Assembly (NCBI GenBank): GCA_963576725.1
Contig: OY755237.1
Span: 67,467,472-67,531,471, forward strand
DNA length: 64,000 nucleotides
Origin: Azorinus chamasolen
Lineage: Eukaryota > Mollusca > Bivalvia > Cardiida > Solecurtidae
Direction: 5' to 3'
A program made the translations under genes and the position numbers. Positions within the stretch are counted from its first letter, which is position 1; the number at the start of each line of letters is the position of its first letter. The notes beneath the pieces are model-generated. The model was not told the origin of the DNA and did no database searches. It saw nothing but the letters and a program-made list of their open reading frames with translations. This document shows positions 1 through 9,203 of the stretch, piece by piece.

Positions 1-9
1 CGCAGATGA

Positions 10-125
10 TTGGTCAATCGCGTTACGTCATCAGATCCATGCAAATTTTTCCCGCTCGCATAGCTTCGATTGGTAGAGTTGCACAGGCGGACTATTTGAC
101 ATGCCAAAACATGCAACAGGTAAGT
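10..125 (+). promoter_or_regulatory. possible promoter with first coding exon and splice donor
   Basis: This 116-base block is the only stretch that resembles a gene start. Inverted CCAAT boxes (ATTGG) lie at 9-13 and 69-73, a CRE-like TACGTCAT at 24-31 and an octamer ATGCAAAT at 39-46. An ATG at 101 opens a 19-base stretch (M P K H A T, then a split codon) that ends in CAG and is followed at 120 by GTAAGT, a perfect eukaryotic 5' splice donor. A gene would run rightwards with its remaining exons in or beyond this window. I found no convincing downstream exon, so this could be chance. The motifs are seen; the function is inference. Confidence 0.3.
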
Positions 126-250
126 AATTTTCTCACTGGAATAACTACACTACTGGTTTAAGTCTGAACGCCCATTGATCTGACTGTAAATATACAATGC
201 CACCCGTCAACAGCGACCATATAATGAATAAACATGGGAGTCTATATGAG

Positions 251-342
251 GTGGTGGTTGCTTAATGCAGGACGAAAGTAATGCAGAAAGCTCCTCAAGG
301 AGCTTTCTGCATAACTTTCACCCTGCATTAAGCTACCAACTG
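251..342. mobile_element. family C palindrome (TA-class hairpin MITE core)
   Basis: An imperfect palindrome about 92 bp long. The arms read GGTGGTTGCTTAATGCAG inwards, and the centre is AGCTCCTCAAGGAGCT. This is the core of family C, whose better copies (for example 8421-8614) have CAGTAAAACC-type ends flanked by TA. Clear terminal repeats are not visible here, so only the core is annotated. Confidence 0.7.
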
Positions 343-697
343 TCTTCAAATCCCCAGAATTAGACTAATTTTGGATGGTGGCTATAGAAAGGCATTACTG
401 TAGCTATCACGATAGTGTGGGAAGGTATTGATCGACTCAACAGGTATTTCCGATATGCCAATGTAATAAACATTCAACCATACTCTACGACCGACTGTGA
501 ACAATTCGCGTATACGCTAGGCAGGGAAAGGACAAACGACTGGCAAGCTTTAATTTTTAAATCCCATCGCTTTCATTCTGTTTTTTCTCATGGGATAAAA
601 CAGCAGGAGGGGTCAGGTTTGGGTGAGAAAATAAGCCCGATGAACTGTTTTGTATAGCGTTTGACTCTCAGCATGCATGGCATATTGTCCTGTCTCG

Positions 698-913
698 GCC
701 CATTCCTTTTATGAATATTTATGTAAGGAATGACATAATGGTTGCTTTCTAGATTATTTTTTATAATGCCATATGAACATAGAACATGATATCTATATCA
801 TTTCATAAGCAAACTGAGTCGCCTTGACCACCCACCTCCTATAGGAGCCGTCTTCTATGCGTCTACACTGTTTGCAAAGACGTGATAACGTGTCTCAATG
901 AAGTAAAGGGTTA
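698..913 (-). mobile_element. family A element (TTAA-class), degraded
   Basis: Layout of family A: a long arm on the left containing GAATATTTATGTAAGGAATG and a stretch near CATATGAACA, a hairpin at 809-875, then a short arm ending AAAGGGTTA. The hairpin keeps the apex CTCCTATAGGAG and the outer GCAAAC..GTTTGC, but its left inner arm has decayed. The left TTAA is lost (GGCCCATTCC). Confidence 0.7.
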
Positions 914-1204
914 GCCCATTCCAACCTTTTTTTCAAGTGTTCTTGCCATAAATTGTAACTTTTTTCATAAACCAAGTTAAATTTCATATTGAATGGATGT
1001 TTCTGTGACATTTGAAAACTAATTTGAGAAGCAAAAATAAAAAATTGCATACTCTGATCAGAGAGTCCATTTGTATTGGTCTACATTGCTTACCTATGGC
1101 CAGGGTGCAGGGCAGAACTGGGTTAAAATTGTCAACTCATTTTATTTTAGTGAATTGTTAATTGTTGTATAGAAGACAACCATGGGCCCGCAAAGGTTGA
1201 AATA

Positions 1205-1611
1205 CAGTAAACCCCCTCTAAACCGGAATTTTAGTAGAAAAGAACTTTTAGGCAGTAGGCTGCTTATCCTATTACCTCATAGGCTATTTTTAGATACAAC
1301 CTCTGAATAAATCTACCGAAAAGTAGCATTAACTAGAGAAAAGGAAACTTTTAGAATTTTGTAGTTTGAAACCATTGTGATGAATAGAGCATTTTGTCCT
1401 ATAGGAGCAAATGTTATATTTATCACAATGCTTTCACAAAGTGACCTTTACAGAGTCGTCAAAGTCGTCAATACCAGGGAATGTATTAATATATGGTGGG
1501 AGTCATGCAACAAGCTCCTCTAGAGGAGCTATCTGTGTGACATTCACCCTGCATTAAGCTGCCATTTGTCTCAAAGACCGATATTTATACTAAATTTGAG
1601 AGGTTTTGCTG
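1205..1611. mobile_element. family C element (TA-class) interrupted by a family D insertion
   Basis: The left end CAGTAAACCCCCTCTAAACC follows TA (1203-1204). The right end GAGAGGTTTTGCTG is followed by TA (1612-1613). The internal palindrome is split: GGCTGCTTA at 1257-1266 and the rest (GTCATGCAACAAGCTCCTC and its complement) from about 1497. The 226 bp between them are a family D element placed exactly at the TTAA of the C stem word GCTTAATGCAG. Confidence 0.75.
1264..1489 (+). mobile_element. family D element nested in C
   Basis: A full-length but diverged family D element: left end TTATCCTATTACCTCATAGG, body with CAACCTCTGAATAAATCTAC, hairpin GAAACCATTGTGATGAATAG to its complement with apex GTCCTATAGGAGC, and right end GGGAATGTATTAA. 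The bounding TTA(A) at 1264 and TTAA at 1486-1489 match a TTAA target duplication inside the host C element. Confidence 0.75.
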
Positions 1612-1622
1612 TATCCCATGTA

Positions 1623-1984
1623 CAGTGTTCCCTCTCTACAACGACACCCTTTGGGATACGAAGATTGTATGTGTTGTTCAGGGGCAGTTGTTATAGGGAG
1701 GGAACATCAAACATAATAAGCTTGCTTGCAGATCCCCAGATAAGGTGTATTTCGAGAACTAAAACCGTTATGCCTCCCTCAAACCCTATGTTGTGACCAC
1801 TCTTTAGAATCGTCACAAAGTGACGTTTCTAAAGAGTGGTCACAACATAGGGTTTGATGGAGGCATAAAGAAAATACGATGGAAAAAAGTTGTTTCTGGA
1901 GCCTTGTTGTTTCGGAAACAGTGACATGCGTTGTTGTAAGGAGGGAATCATTATTGAGCGGGCCGTTGTAGGGAGGGAGCACTG
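1623..1984. mobile_element. TA-flanked MITE with CAGTG ends and a 99-bp central palindrome (family H core)
   Basis: The left end CAGTGTTCCCTCTCTACAAC and the complement of the right end (CAGTGCTCCCTCCCTACAAC) form terminal inverted repeats, flanked by TA on both sides (1621-1622 and 1985-1986). Related subterminal copies of the same motif lie near 1690-1710 and 1931-1955. The centre (1769-1867) is a near-perfect palindrome containing GTTGTGACCACTCTTTAGAA. The class is mariner/pogo-like by ends and target; there is no transposase. Confidence 0.75.
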
Positions 1985-2280
1985 TACCAATGACATGAGT
2001 TCCATAGTCTAACCTAAAGGCAGAAATATGGATAGATCTGGTGCGTAAATTACTTTTCCCTCTGATCAGAGGTTCGATCTGATGGCCAGCCAAGCATCAC
2101 CGGACAGTTAATAGAGGGTTATCCAATGGCTCGTTGTTTAGGTATGTTTAACCTGTTGTAAACATTCACTTTTGTTAACAACTTTCTGACACAAACTCTT
2201 CTGCCGTTAATGTATACGACGATAAAGTATCAATTATGTTTAAAATAATAAGCTGCTATGAAACAAACGTACTGGCATTA

Positions 2281-2349
2281 TCAAACAGTGTAGACCCAGA
2301 ACAAAGGGCTTCTAGAGGAGCCCTCTTACCAGGACGTGCACTGTGTGCC
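2281..2349 (+). mobile_element. family J/K-type hairpin
   Basis: A 69-base imperfect palindrome running CAAACAGTGTAGACCCAGAA to the complementary TGCACTGTG, with apex CTTCTAGAGGAG. The outer arm word CAGTGTAGACC distinguishes the J/K group from family A (CAGAGCAGACC). Element ends are not clear. Confidence 0.55.
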
Positions 2350-2401
2350 ATTCAAAATCCTGTCAAACATTATATCCTATTGGACTGATTGCACGTTATT
2401 G

Positions 2402-2658
2402 TTAACCCTTTACTCCATGAATATTCAGGCAAGAAATAATGACATCATGAATATTAATTCACTGACATTTCATAATGGTACAACGAACAAAATAATGTTT
2501 TATTGTGACATACATTGTAGAAACAGATCTATATTAACTCAAAAGCAAACGGAGCAGACCCTGATCAGACGGCTCCTATAGGATCCGTCTGATCTGTGTC
2601 TACTCTGTTTGCAAAGGCGTAGAAAGTAGAAACTCGTATTTATGAAATAAGGGGTAAA
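2402..2658 (-). mobile_element. family A element, nearly complete
   Basis: Left end TTAACCCTTTACTCCATG, long arm with GAATATTCAGGCAAGAAATA and ATGACATCATGAATATTAAT, hairpin at 2545-2612 (68 bp; apex GGCTCCTATAGGATCC), short arm with GCAAAGGCGTAGAAAG, right end GGGGTAAA. A good example of the long-arm / hairpin / short-arm order. Confidence 0.85.
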
Positions 2659-2825
2659 CAATAATGCCCCATTCCATTTTGAAAACATTCCAAAGTAAAC
2701 CCCGCCCATTTATTTTCATATATAGTAGGTAGTGATTTATGAATGTTCTTCACCCATGGGTGTTAAAAGTTGTTACAGTGCTTCACTGTGTCCCACCCTA
2801 TCTAGATTAGTGTTTATTTTCTTTC

Positions 2826-3065
2826 ACCCTTTGTCTGATACAAACACCCTTTCTATGCCTTTGCAAACACAGCAGACCCAGATCAGACGGCTCCTTTAGG
2901 AGCCGTCTGATCAGGGCCTGCTGTGTTTGCTCAATATAGACCGGATTTTACAGTTTCTGCTGTAGCTAAAATTCCCTGTGTTTCTATCCCATTGTTTAAA
3001 AGTATCTAATTTATATGCATGATGTCATTATTTCTTATATGAATAATAATCAGATACAGGGTTAA
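2826..3065 (+). mobile_element. family A element, opposite orientation
   Basis: The short arm (CACCCTTTCTATGCCTTTGC) is on the left, then a 68-bp hairpin at 2863-2930 with apex GGCTCCTTTAGGAGCC, then the long arm containing ACAGTTTCTGCTGTAGC and CATGATGTCATTATTTCTTA, ending GGGTTAA. The hairpin shows the recurrent single unpaired position: CCCAGATC on one arm against CCCTGATC on the other. Confidence 0.85.
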
Positions 3066-3292
3066 TGACTATACACAATACTAGACGCGTTGCAATGAAA
3101 ACCCTCCATTGTCATCGGCTCCCAGTAACAGATAAGTGTAGGTCTCAAATTCATACCTCATACAAATCATAATTAATAGTTTTTATCTCTTAATCTGTTA
3201 AATTATTAAAACTGGCTGCCCCCTTTCTGAAGGTTAATAAAAACAAAAAATTGTATCAAAATTTGCCATTGAAGAAAGTATTTTGTTTCGGT

Positions 3293-3366
3293 GAGCAGTG
3301 CAGACCCTGATCAAAGAGATCCCGCGCCCACGGAAGTCATTTGATCTATGTCTACACTGTTTGCAA
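3293..3366. mobile_element. degraded A/J-type hairpin
   Basis: The outer parts are recognisable (GCAGTGCAGACCCTGATCA and GTCTACACTGTTTGC), but the apex is scrambled (GATCCCGCGCCCACGGAAG). Sequence downstream ends CCCTTTAAGGGTTAA near 3405, which may be its right end. Confidence 0.45.
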
Positions 3367-3409
3367 ACATTCTATATACTCGAGTCCCGCCCTTTAAGGG
3401 TTAACTATC

Positions 3410-3690
3410 CTTTAGATTACGGATATCGCCATTCTTGTAAGATTTTGTGACAGATTATCACAAATACCGCTTCAACAACGTATATCAAACAAAAAAGCTT
3501 AAAACTTAAAGAAGTAAGGATTCCAAAAAGCTCCGCGATGCATGGTCTGGAAACAATACGATTGTACATATTGTCCTTAAAAGTAAAATAAAATGAAATT
3601 TGTTAATGAAGTTAACCGATCACGCGCTCTGCGAGAGAAAATTGTAATTTATTGTAAATCGGTATGACCGTGACTTATATTGGCGTCAAA
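3410..3690. other. no recognised feature
   Basis: About 280 bases between hairpin elements in which I see no hairpin, tRNA, repeat or open frame worth reporting. Confidence 0.4.
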
Positions 3691-3786
3691 TTCCTCCCCG
3701 GTTGTAAATAAAACAAACGTACAGCCTTGGCATTGTATAACGACTGTAAACCTGTTGAAATACGGGAAACGAGTTTACTGGCATTT

Positions 3787-3852
3787 GCAAACAGTGTAAT
3801 CCCAGATCAGAAGGCTCCTCTAGGAGCCATCTAATCATGGACTGCACTGTTT
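3787..3852 (+). mobile_element. family J hairpin
   Basis: Hairpin GCAAACAGTGTAATCCCAGA to the complementary TGCACTGTTTA with apex GGCTCCTCTAGGAGCC. It sits in a J element whose right end GCATTGAAAGTGTTAA lies near 3962. The left end is not clear. Confidence 0.6.
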
Positions 3853-4119
3853 ATCATTCGTTATCATAATTGAAACAAAATTATAGCATTTCATACTGAG
3901 TGGATCTTGCTGTTAAGCTCTAATGGGCCACTCCACTTTAAAAATTCGGCATTGAAAGTGTTAATTACCAATTATTTATATGACCTCTCTTGGGATCAAG
4001 GCAAACTATAAGAAACGTGGCAAACCGCACTATGAGAATATTTCGAGTCCTTTTTGTGTCCAAAATTGTTAAATCAGTTAAACTAGCTTAAAGATGTCCG
4101 GTTATGAGCTTGTATGACA

Positions 4120-4190
4120 GGTTGAAGCTTAATGCAGAAACAAATATGCATTGAGCTCCCTTATGGGCGTTTTATGCGTTACATTCGTTC
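4120..4190. mobile_element. degraded family C fragment
   Basis: GAAGCTTAATGCAG followed by GAGCTCCCTTATGGGCG: one arm and the apex region of a C palindrome with the other arm eroded. Confidence 0.35.
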
Positions 4191-4347
4191 CACACGAAAC
4201 AGTGACCTACTTTGAAGACAGTCATATTTATTCACGAGGTGGTTATTCATCGCTGTGGTTCGAATACCGAATACCGGTCTGGGCATTTGGATTTTTCGTG
4301 TGAGAAAGCCTTCCAGCTGGTTTGCGGTAGAGCGGTGGTTCTGACCG

Positions 4348-4401
4348 GATGCTCTTCTGTGCACGAAACAATATAATGTGTTCCGTGTACAGAAGAGCAT
4401 C
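4348..4401. repeat. 54-base inverted repeat
   Basis: GATGCTCTTCTGT at 4348 is repeated as its exact complement ACAGAAGAGCATC ending at 4401, with partly complementary sequence between. It is not related in sequence to families A-E. Confidence 0.5.
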
Positions 4402-4457
4402 TGGTGGTCTTCCTCCACCTGTAATTAGCAGAACGTCGTGATATGACTGAACTAGTG

Positions 4458-4707
4458 TTAACACTGTCCCTGTTCTATGTTTATTCCAAAATATAATACC
4501 TAATGAATATTCATGGACAAATTAGTTATAATGAAGTATAGAAGGTGGAACATTGTAGCCATTTTAGAAAGTGAAGAAATAGATCTATCAAATTCCAATT
4601 GCAAACAGAGCAGACCCTGATCAGACGGCTCCTATAGGAGACGTCTGATCTTGGTATTCTCTGTTTGCAAATGCGTGCAAACATGTTTATATGAGGGAAA
4701 GGGTTAA
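4458..4707 (-). mobile_element. family A element, subfamily A' (250 bp)
   Basis: Bounded by TTAA at both ends. The left end reads TTAACACTGTCCCTGTTCTA and the right end GAGGGAAAGGGTTAA. Subfamily A' has a different long arm, with GTTCTATGTTTATTCC, GGACAAATTAGTTATAATG and GTAGCCATTTTAGAAA. Hairpin at 4601-4668. Other full A' copies are also 250 bp (for example 42697-42946). Confidence 0.85.
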
Positions 4708-4818
4708 AGTGACGTAAACCCTGATGAAAACCAAACCTCATCACGAGGTGGATGGCTAAGTTTGTGTAAGGGTATAAAGTTTATACAATACACACCGTAA
4801 ACCAGGCATTATATAACA

Positions 4819-5001
4819 CTTGTCTATAACGGCCACTAAATTACATGAAGTATTTTGTGTTATAGGCAGGTGGTTGCTTAACGCAGTGTGAAAGTAAAAC
4901 AGAACGCTCCTGTAGGAGCGTTCTGTTTTACTTTCACCTTGCTTTAAGCCATAGATACCAACTAATTTACACAATTTAGTGGCCGTTATAGAGAGGTGTA
5001 C
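4819..5001. mobile_element. family E element (TA-class)
   Basis: The terminal repeat core TCTATAACGGCCACTAAATT is seen at the left and its complement at the right (AATTTAGTGGCCGTTATAGA). The outermost CAGTAAAACC is lost on the left. The internal palindrome at 4865-4950 has apex GCTCCTGTAGGAGC and arm word AAGTAAAACAGAAC. Confidence 0.75.
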
Positions 5002-5120
5002 AACGTATTGACGTCACGTCTCTCGTGCGACAAACTGGTCTGTTGTTGATAAAAGCAATATACAAGAGTATTTCAATTTTCAATAAGGTAAAAAATAAGT
5101 AGTTTAAACCTTTACATCGA

Positions 5121-5176
5121 TACACATCGGGTAGACCTAGATCAGACGATTCAAGTATGAGTCTGCTCTATTTGCT
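5121..5176 (+). mobile_element. degraded family A hairpin
   Basis: GGTAGACCTAGATCAGACG joined directly to GAGTCTGCTCTATTTGC; the apex and the inner right arm are deleted. Confidence 0.4.
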
Positions 5177-5385
5177 TATAAAATGGCAGACAATACGACA
5201 ATACTACTATAGCTACCACCACCACCATACTTATTGCGAGCAAAGAACGACACGGCTTCGCTCGTAAAACAACTATAAGGCTTAATCCTTACAACGCTGA
5301 TTTTTCAAATAGACTATTTCAATATTCAAACACATCAAGCTTATGGTGGATATGTAGAGATATTTCTAAAGAAAAGTGTAACATG

Positions 5386-5478
5386 ACAAACAGTGTATAC
5401 CCTGAGGAGCCCTCTCATCTGGGTCTACACTGTTTGCAAAGGACATTGGTGACTCGTTTCCAGCACAGTAAGGGTTAA
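5386..5478 (-). mobile_element. family K element, right part
   Basis: A shortened hairpin (5386-5437; ACAAACAGTGTATACCCTGA to GTCTACACTGTTTGC) is followed by a short arm ending AGTAAGGGTTAA. The inner stem is mostly deleted, leaving GGAGCCCTCTCA. Confidence 0.55.
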
Positions 5479-5772
5479 TGACCTAACCCAATGTTGCATG
5501 TCGTTACCTCGCCATTTAATTGCAATCCATTTATTATTCAAAATAAAATACTGCTTGCTGTGGTTTCATAATCATTATTAATTCACAATCAACTGAGCAG
5601 TGTTTTGTTCTGTAAATTACCATGCTCATGAATTATATGGGAGTAATTTTTAATACCAGTCTATTCCCCCTGATTGCAGCCCTGTAAAATATAATGACTG
5701 CGCAAATTTGCATCTGGTGTAATCTTGACTATTTCCGAATAAAGAAGCTTTCGAGAAAGGATTGACCGATAG

Positions 5773-5839
5773 TCAAACAGATTGGATCCTGATGAGACGC
5801 CGAGTTACTCGGCGTCTCGTCAGGATCCAAGCTGTTTGT
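5773..5839 (-). mobile_element. family B hairpin
   Basis: A 67-base palindrome with arms TCAAACAGATTGGATCC and the complementary GGATCCAAGCTGTTTGT. The inner stem is GAGACGCCGAG / CTCGGCGTCTC around TTA. The usual unpaired position is paired in this copy, since both arms carry the CCTGA form. Flanks resemble B arms (CGAGAAAGGATTGACCGATA), but TTAA ends are not clear. Confidence 0.75.
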
Positions 5840-6009
5840 AAATATGAATCTGATCGAGGTAGGCTGGTGGATGATTAATCGATTGATTTTCAAATGACAA
5901 AATATCGACGGATTGATGCTTGGTAATGCCGGGTCATATATATGATACATTGTAAAGATTATGACATCTATAAATAGGTCAGTTAGTGCATTCATGAGGC
6001 GTTTTGTAA

Positions 6010-6273
6010 CTCCATAGATACGCCTTTCTACACCCTGATACCCCTTTCTACACATTGCTACGTATTTGCAAACAGAACAGACCTAGATCAGACGGCTCCT
6101 AAAGGAGCCGTCTGACCTGGGTCTGCACTATTTGTTTATGAAAATAATATAGATACGGGTGCACAGTTTCTGTCATGGCCCAAAATCTTTGTGTTCATGT
6201 ATCATTATAGAAATTGATTTAATTGATACTATATAAACGTTCTTACATTAATAACCATGGAGTAATGAGTTAA
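6010..6273 (+). mobile_element. family A element
   Basis: Short arm with TACGCCTTTCTACACC, hairpin at 6068-6135 (apex GGCTCCTAAAGGAGCC), long arm with CACAGTTTCTGTCATGGCCC, right end GTAATGAGTTAA. The left boundary is uncertain. Confidence 0.75.
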
Positions 6274-6286
6274 AAGCAGGTGACCT

Positions 6287-6459
6287 TTAATCCCTTCAAT
6301 ATGTTTTTACACTAATTCATGACTTCATAAATATTTCATTATTTGTAAAATCAGACCTACATGTATATTATTTCATGAGAAAGCAGAGCAGACCACGGTA
6401 GCCGACGTATCTCCTTTTGTTAAGGTGTGAACAGACGTTTATATGAAGTAAAGGGTTAA
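6287..6459 (-). mobile_element. family A element with ruined hairpin
   Basis: Left end TTAATCCCTTCAATATG, long-arm words CATGACTTCATAAATATTTC, right end AAGTAAAGGGTTAA. Of the hairpin only AAGCAGAGCAGACC and short inner fragments remain. Confidence 0.6.
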
Positions 6460-6527
6460 GGCAAAACAAGCGTAATTCAGAAATAGTTTGCATTGTACAT
6501 TTCTTTTAAGTGACGTTTCGAGTGCGG

Positions 6528-6782
6528 TTTTACCCTTTACCCCGTGAATATTCATTAAGAAAATTGAATGTACATGTAGATATTAGACAATTGATTGTGT
6601 GTAATGGCAACATGAACAATGGCATGTTTCACCATGACAAAAACTCTAAAAATCGAATATATGTTAGTTCATAAAGCAAACAGAGCAGACCCTGATCAGA
6701 CGGCTCCTATAGGAGCCGTCTGATCTGGGTCTTCTCTGTTTGCAAATGTGTTAAAATGCGTATCTAAGAGGAACTGAGTTAA
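6528..6782 (-). mobile_element. family A element
   Basis: Left end TTTTACCCTTTACCCC, long arm with GTGAATATTCATTAAG, an intact 68-bp hairpin at 6676-6743 with apex GGCTCCTATAGGAGCC, and right end GAACTGAGTTAA. The hairpin shows the CCCTGATC / CCCAGATC mismatch. Confidence 0.85.
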
Positions 6783-7089
6783 TAGTTTTTAGATCTGTTA
6801 TTCTTGAAAACATTCTACTGTATTTAAATGAGGCTAAACTTCCAGGAATGACACAAACATGTAGGGATTGTAATTGATAGATGTATGAATAAATAAATAC
6901 CTTTTTGTTTGGTTGATTGGTTATCAATAAAAGAACACGCATATAATAATTGCTTTCTCGTTTCTAGTGCATGTTGATTTCGTGTTATGCATACAGTGGA
7001 TACTCTCTAAAGAGACCATACACTAAATGAGTCAACATATACACGTACAGTTTAAACTCGAATCTTTAGTACAGAAGAATTGAGAAATT

Positions 7090-7212
7090 TTAGGCAGTTG
7101 GTTGCTTAATGCAGAATAAAGGTAATGTATACAGCAGGTAATGCAGGTCAAAAGTAATGCAGAAAGCTCCTCTGAATAGCGTTTTACCTGCGTTATGCTA
7201 CCATCCATCTGC
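7090..7212. mobile_element. degraded family C element
   Basis: GGCAGTTGGTTGCTTAATGCAG, a 20-30 base disruption, then GGTCAAAAGTAATGCAGAAA, GCTCCTCTGAATAGCG and a decayed right arm (TGCGTTATGCTACC). Nearby ACAGTTTAAACTCGAATC may be the left terminal repeat. Confidence 0.5.
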
Positions 7213-7322
7213 CTTACACACCTATAATTAGACCTTTTGATAACCTTAATTGTCGCCGTCGAAATCGCCGGAAAGCGACCAGAAGGCTTGCTGCATGCAA
7301 TTAATGAATACGTGATTGCCTT

Positions 7323-7379
7323 GCAAACAGTTTGGGTTCAGATGAGACTGGGTAACTAACCAGGGTCCAAACTGTTTGA
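7323..7379 (+). mobile_element. family B hairpin, shortened
   Basis: GCAAACAGTTTGGGTTCAGA to GGGTCCAAACTGTTTGAC. The inner stem is reduced to GAGACTGGGTAACTAACC. It lies four bases from the adjacent TA-class element. Confidence 0.65.
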
Positions 7380-7383
7380 CATA

Positions 7384-7570
7384 CAGTAAAACCTCGATTA
7401 TTCGAATTTTCGTTATAGAAGAATTTAGACCCTTTTAGGCAGGTGGCTGCTTAATGCATGGTGAAAGTCATGCAGAAAGCTCATAGAGGAGCTTTCTGCA
7501 TGACTTTCACCATGCATTAAAGATCGATAATAATACGTATTTTAGTGTTCGGATAATCGAAGTTTTACTG
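7384..7570. mobile_element. pogo/Tigger-like MITE with C-type palindrome
   Basis: The ends CAGTAAAACCTCGATTATTC and the complement CAGTAAAACTTCGATTATCC form near-perfect terminal repeats. TA flanks both sides (7382-7383, 7571-7572). The palindrome starts GGCAGGTGGCTGCTTAATGC and has a shortened apex CTCATAGAGGAG. CAGT...TCGATTAT ends with a TA target resemble pogo/Tigger elements; there is no transposase. Confidence 0.85.
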
Positions 7571-7744
7571 TATCACTAACGCTTTAGAAAATTAAATGAG
7601 GGAAAGTGCAGTCTGAAACATGAAGCAAACGACATTAACTGCAGACGAAGATTATTCGGCGAAAAAAGAGTTGTACCCATAACTCCCAGGATACATGCAT
7701 GGCACATGCGCAAAACAGTGTAAACCCAGGGACGTCACGTTTTG

Positions 7745-8050
7745 TCATACACATCACATAGCAAGCATAGATCTCCGCGTGAAATGTGTTATACACATCA
7801 CATAGCAAGCATAGATCTCCGCGTGAAATGTGTTATACACATCACATAGCAAGCATAGATCTCCGCGTGAAATGCGTTATACACATCACATAGCAAGCAT
7901 AGATCTCCGCGTGAAATGTGTTATACACATCACATAGCAAGCATAGATCTCCGCGTGAAATGTGTTATACACATCACATAGCAAGCATAGATCTCCGCGT
8001 GAAATGTGTTATACACATCACATAGCAAGCATAGATCTCCGCGTGAAATG
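7745..8050 (+). repeat. 44-bp tandem repeat, about 7 copies
   Basis: The unit begins TTATACACATCACATAGCAA and continues GCATAGATCTCCGCGTGAAA plus TGTG. Copies start at 7745, 7789, 7833, 7877, 7921, 7965 and 8009 and are almost identical, so the array is young. No hairpin motif is inside the unit. Confidence 0.95.
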
Positions 8051-8104
8051 GGGATGGATGCCTTCAGCCTGGAGGATGTAACCTAACATAATGTGGGAAA
8101 TAAG

Positions 8105-8352
8105 CCCTTACACGATAGAGGGGCCTGTTGACGCCTTGCAAACATGTAAGACCCAGATCAGATGGATCATGTAGGAATCTGACCAGGGTCTGTTGAACTC
8201 TGTTCTGTTTTCTTATGGAAAATTTAAATCTCAGTCTACAGTTTTTGCTATGATAAACGAGTCCTGCGTTCATGTGCCATTTAAAAAGTCTTCTAGTTAA
8301 TATTCATAATATCAGAAATCATTACATGAATATTCACCAGATAAAAGGTTAA
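8105..8352 (+). mobile_element. degraded family A element
   Basis: A hairpin remnant at 8136-8220 (GCAAACATGTAAGACCCAGA ... GGGTCTGTTGAACTCTG), long arm with TACAGTTTTTGCTATG and TTACATGAATATTCACC, right end AAAGGTTAA. Confidence 0.65.
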
Positions 8353-8420
8353 ATAACACAAAGATTATGCGGTTAATGTATTCAACAAATCAACACCGTT
8401 ATCAAGTTAAATATCATGTA

Positions 8421-8614
8421 CAGTAAACCCCCTCTAATGCGACCACATGTCTGTCTTCATATAGCAGGTGGTTGCTTAATGCAGGACGAAAGTTATGCAG
8501 AAAGCTCCTGTAGGAGCTTTTCTGCATAACTTTCGTCCTGCATTAAGCTACCACCTGCCTTTGCCACTGTGAATTATGCAACTTTTTGCTGGTCGCATTA
8601 GAGGGGGTTTACTG
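8421..8614. mobile_element. family C element, complete (194 bp)
   Basis: The terminal repeats match over 25 bp (CAGTAAACCCCCTCTAATGC then GACCA) and are flanked by TA at 8419-8420 and 8615-8616. The internal 94-bp palindrome runs from GCAGGTGGTTGCTTAATGCA to its complement with apex GCTCCTGTAGGAGC and stem word ACGAAAGTTATGCAGAAA. Good reference copy for family C. Confidence 0.9.
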
Positions 8615-8641
8615 TACCAACATTGAAAAGAATATTCTGTA

Positions 8642-8858
8642 TTAACTCGTTCGCTGCCAATGTCACTTCAGTGATTACCGTCTGGAAACGGGTTGGATCC
8701 AGATGAGACGCCGAGTAAATTGGCGGCTCGTAGGGATCCAATCTGCTTGTCACCGTGGTAATGTTTTCTTAAAGGAAATGGGAGAAATTTAAAGAAAAAG
8801 AGTTTGTAGCAGACGACAAAGTTTGCAGACGACAATATTTGGCAGCAAAAGAGCTAAG
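8642..8858 (+). mobile_element. family B element, subfamily B2
   Basis: Left end TTAACTCGTTCGCTGCCAAT; hairpin at 8684-8750 around GGATCCAGATGAGACGCCGA; right arm with the repeated word GCAGACGACAA and TTGGCAGCAAAAGAGCTA as right end. CGCTGCCAA / TTGGCAGC is the subterminal inverted repeat of B2. Confidence 0.7.
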
Positions 8859-8917
8859 CACGAATATCTGACTAATCATTACCATGTTGTTCATGAGGTC
8901 TCGATTTTATCTCATAT

Positions 8918-8985
8918 GCAGTTTGGATTCAGATGAGACGAGGAGTAACTCGGCACTCTGTATCTAATCTGTATACAAACTGTTT
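8918..8985 (+). mobile_element. family B2 hairpin, degraded
   Basis: GCAGTTTGGATTCAGATGAG to a decayed complement ACAAACTGTTTGA, followed by B2 arm words (AAGCAGACGAAAAAATTAGC, AAGCAGACGACAA). Confidence 0.6.
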
Positions 8986-9137
8986 GATATTTGGAGTATT
9001 GTATTGAAACAGACAAATAACCCGTAGTTAACACTTTAAGCAGACGAAAAAATTAGCAGGCGGCAATTTAAGCAGACGACAATGATCTCAGCATGCCTAA
9101 CACTTTGGTTGACATGAGCGAATCCTTGACCATATTT

Positions 9138-9203
9138 GCAAACAGTTTGGATCCTGATGAGACGCCGAGTTACCCGGCGTCTAATCAGGATCCAAACTGT
9201 TTG
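9138..9203 (+). mobile_element. family B2 hairpin
   Basis: A near-perfect palindrome GCAAACAGTTTGGATCC ... GGATCCAAACTGTTTG with inner stem GACGCCGAG / CCCGGCGTC. The B2 arm follows, ending GTGGCAGCGACAGG near 9301. Confidence 0.75.

Noticed and set aside
1779..2093. 104-codon frame on the minus strand
   Set aside because: Starts in unique DNA but lies mostly across the TA-flanked H-core element, ending in its palindrome; no protein similarity I can recognise.
5729..6055. 108-codon frame on the minus strand
   Set aside because: Covers a B hairpin and the start of an A element; the encoded SNSLDPDETPSNSASHQDP-like words recur wherever B hairpins are translated, which marks them as repeat-derived.
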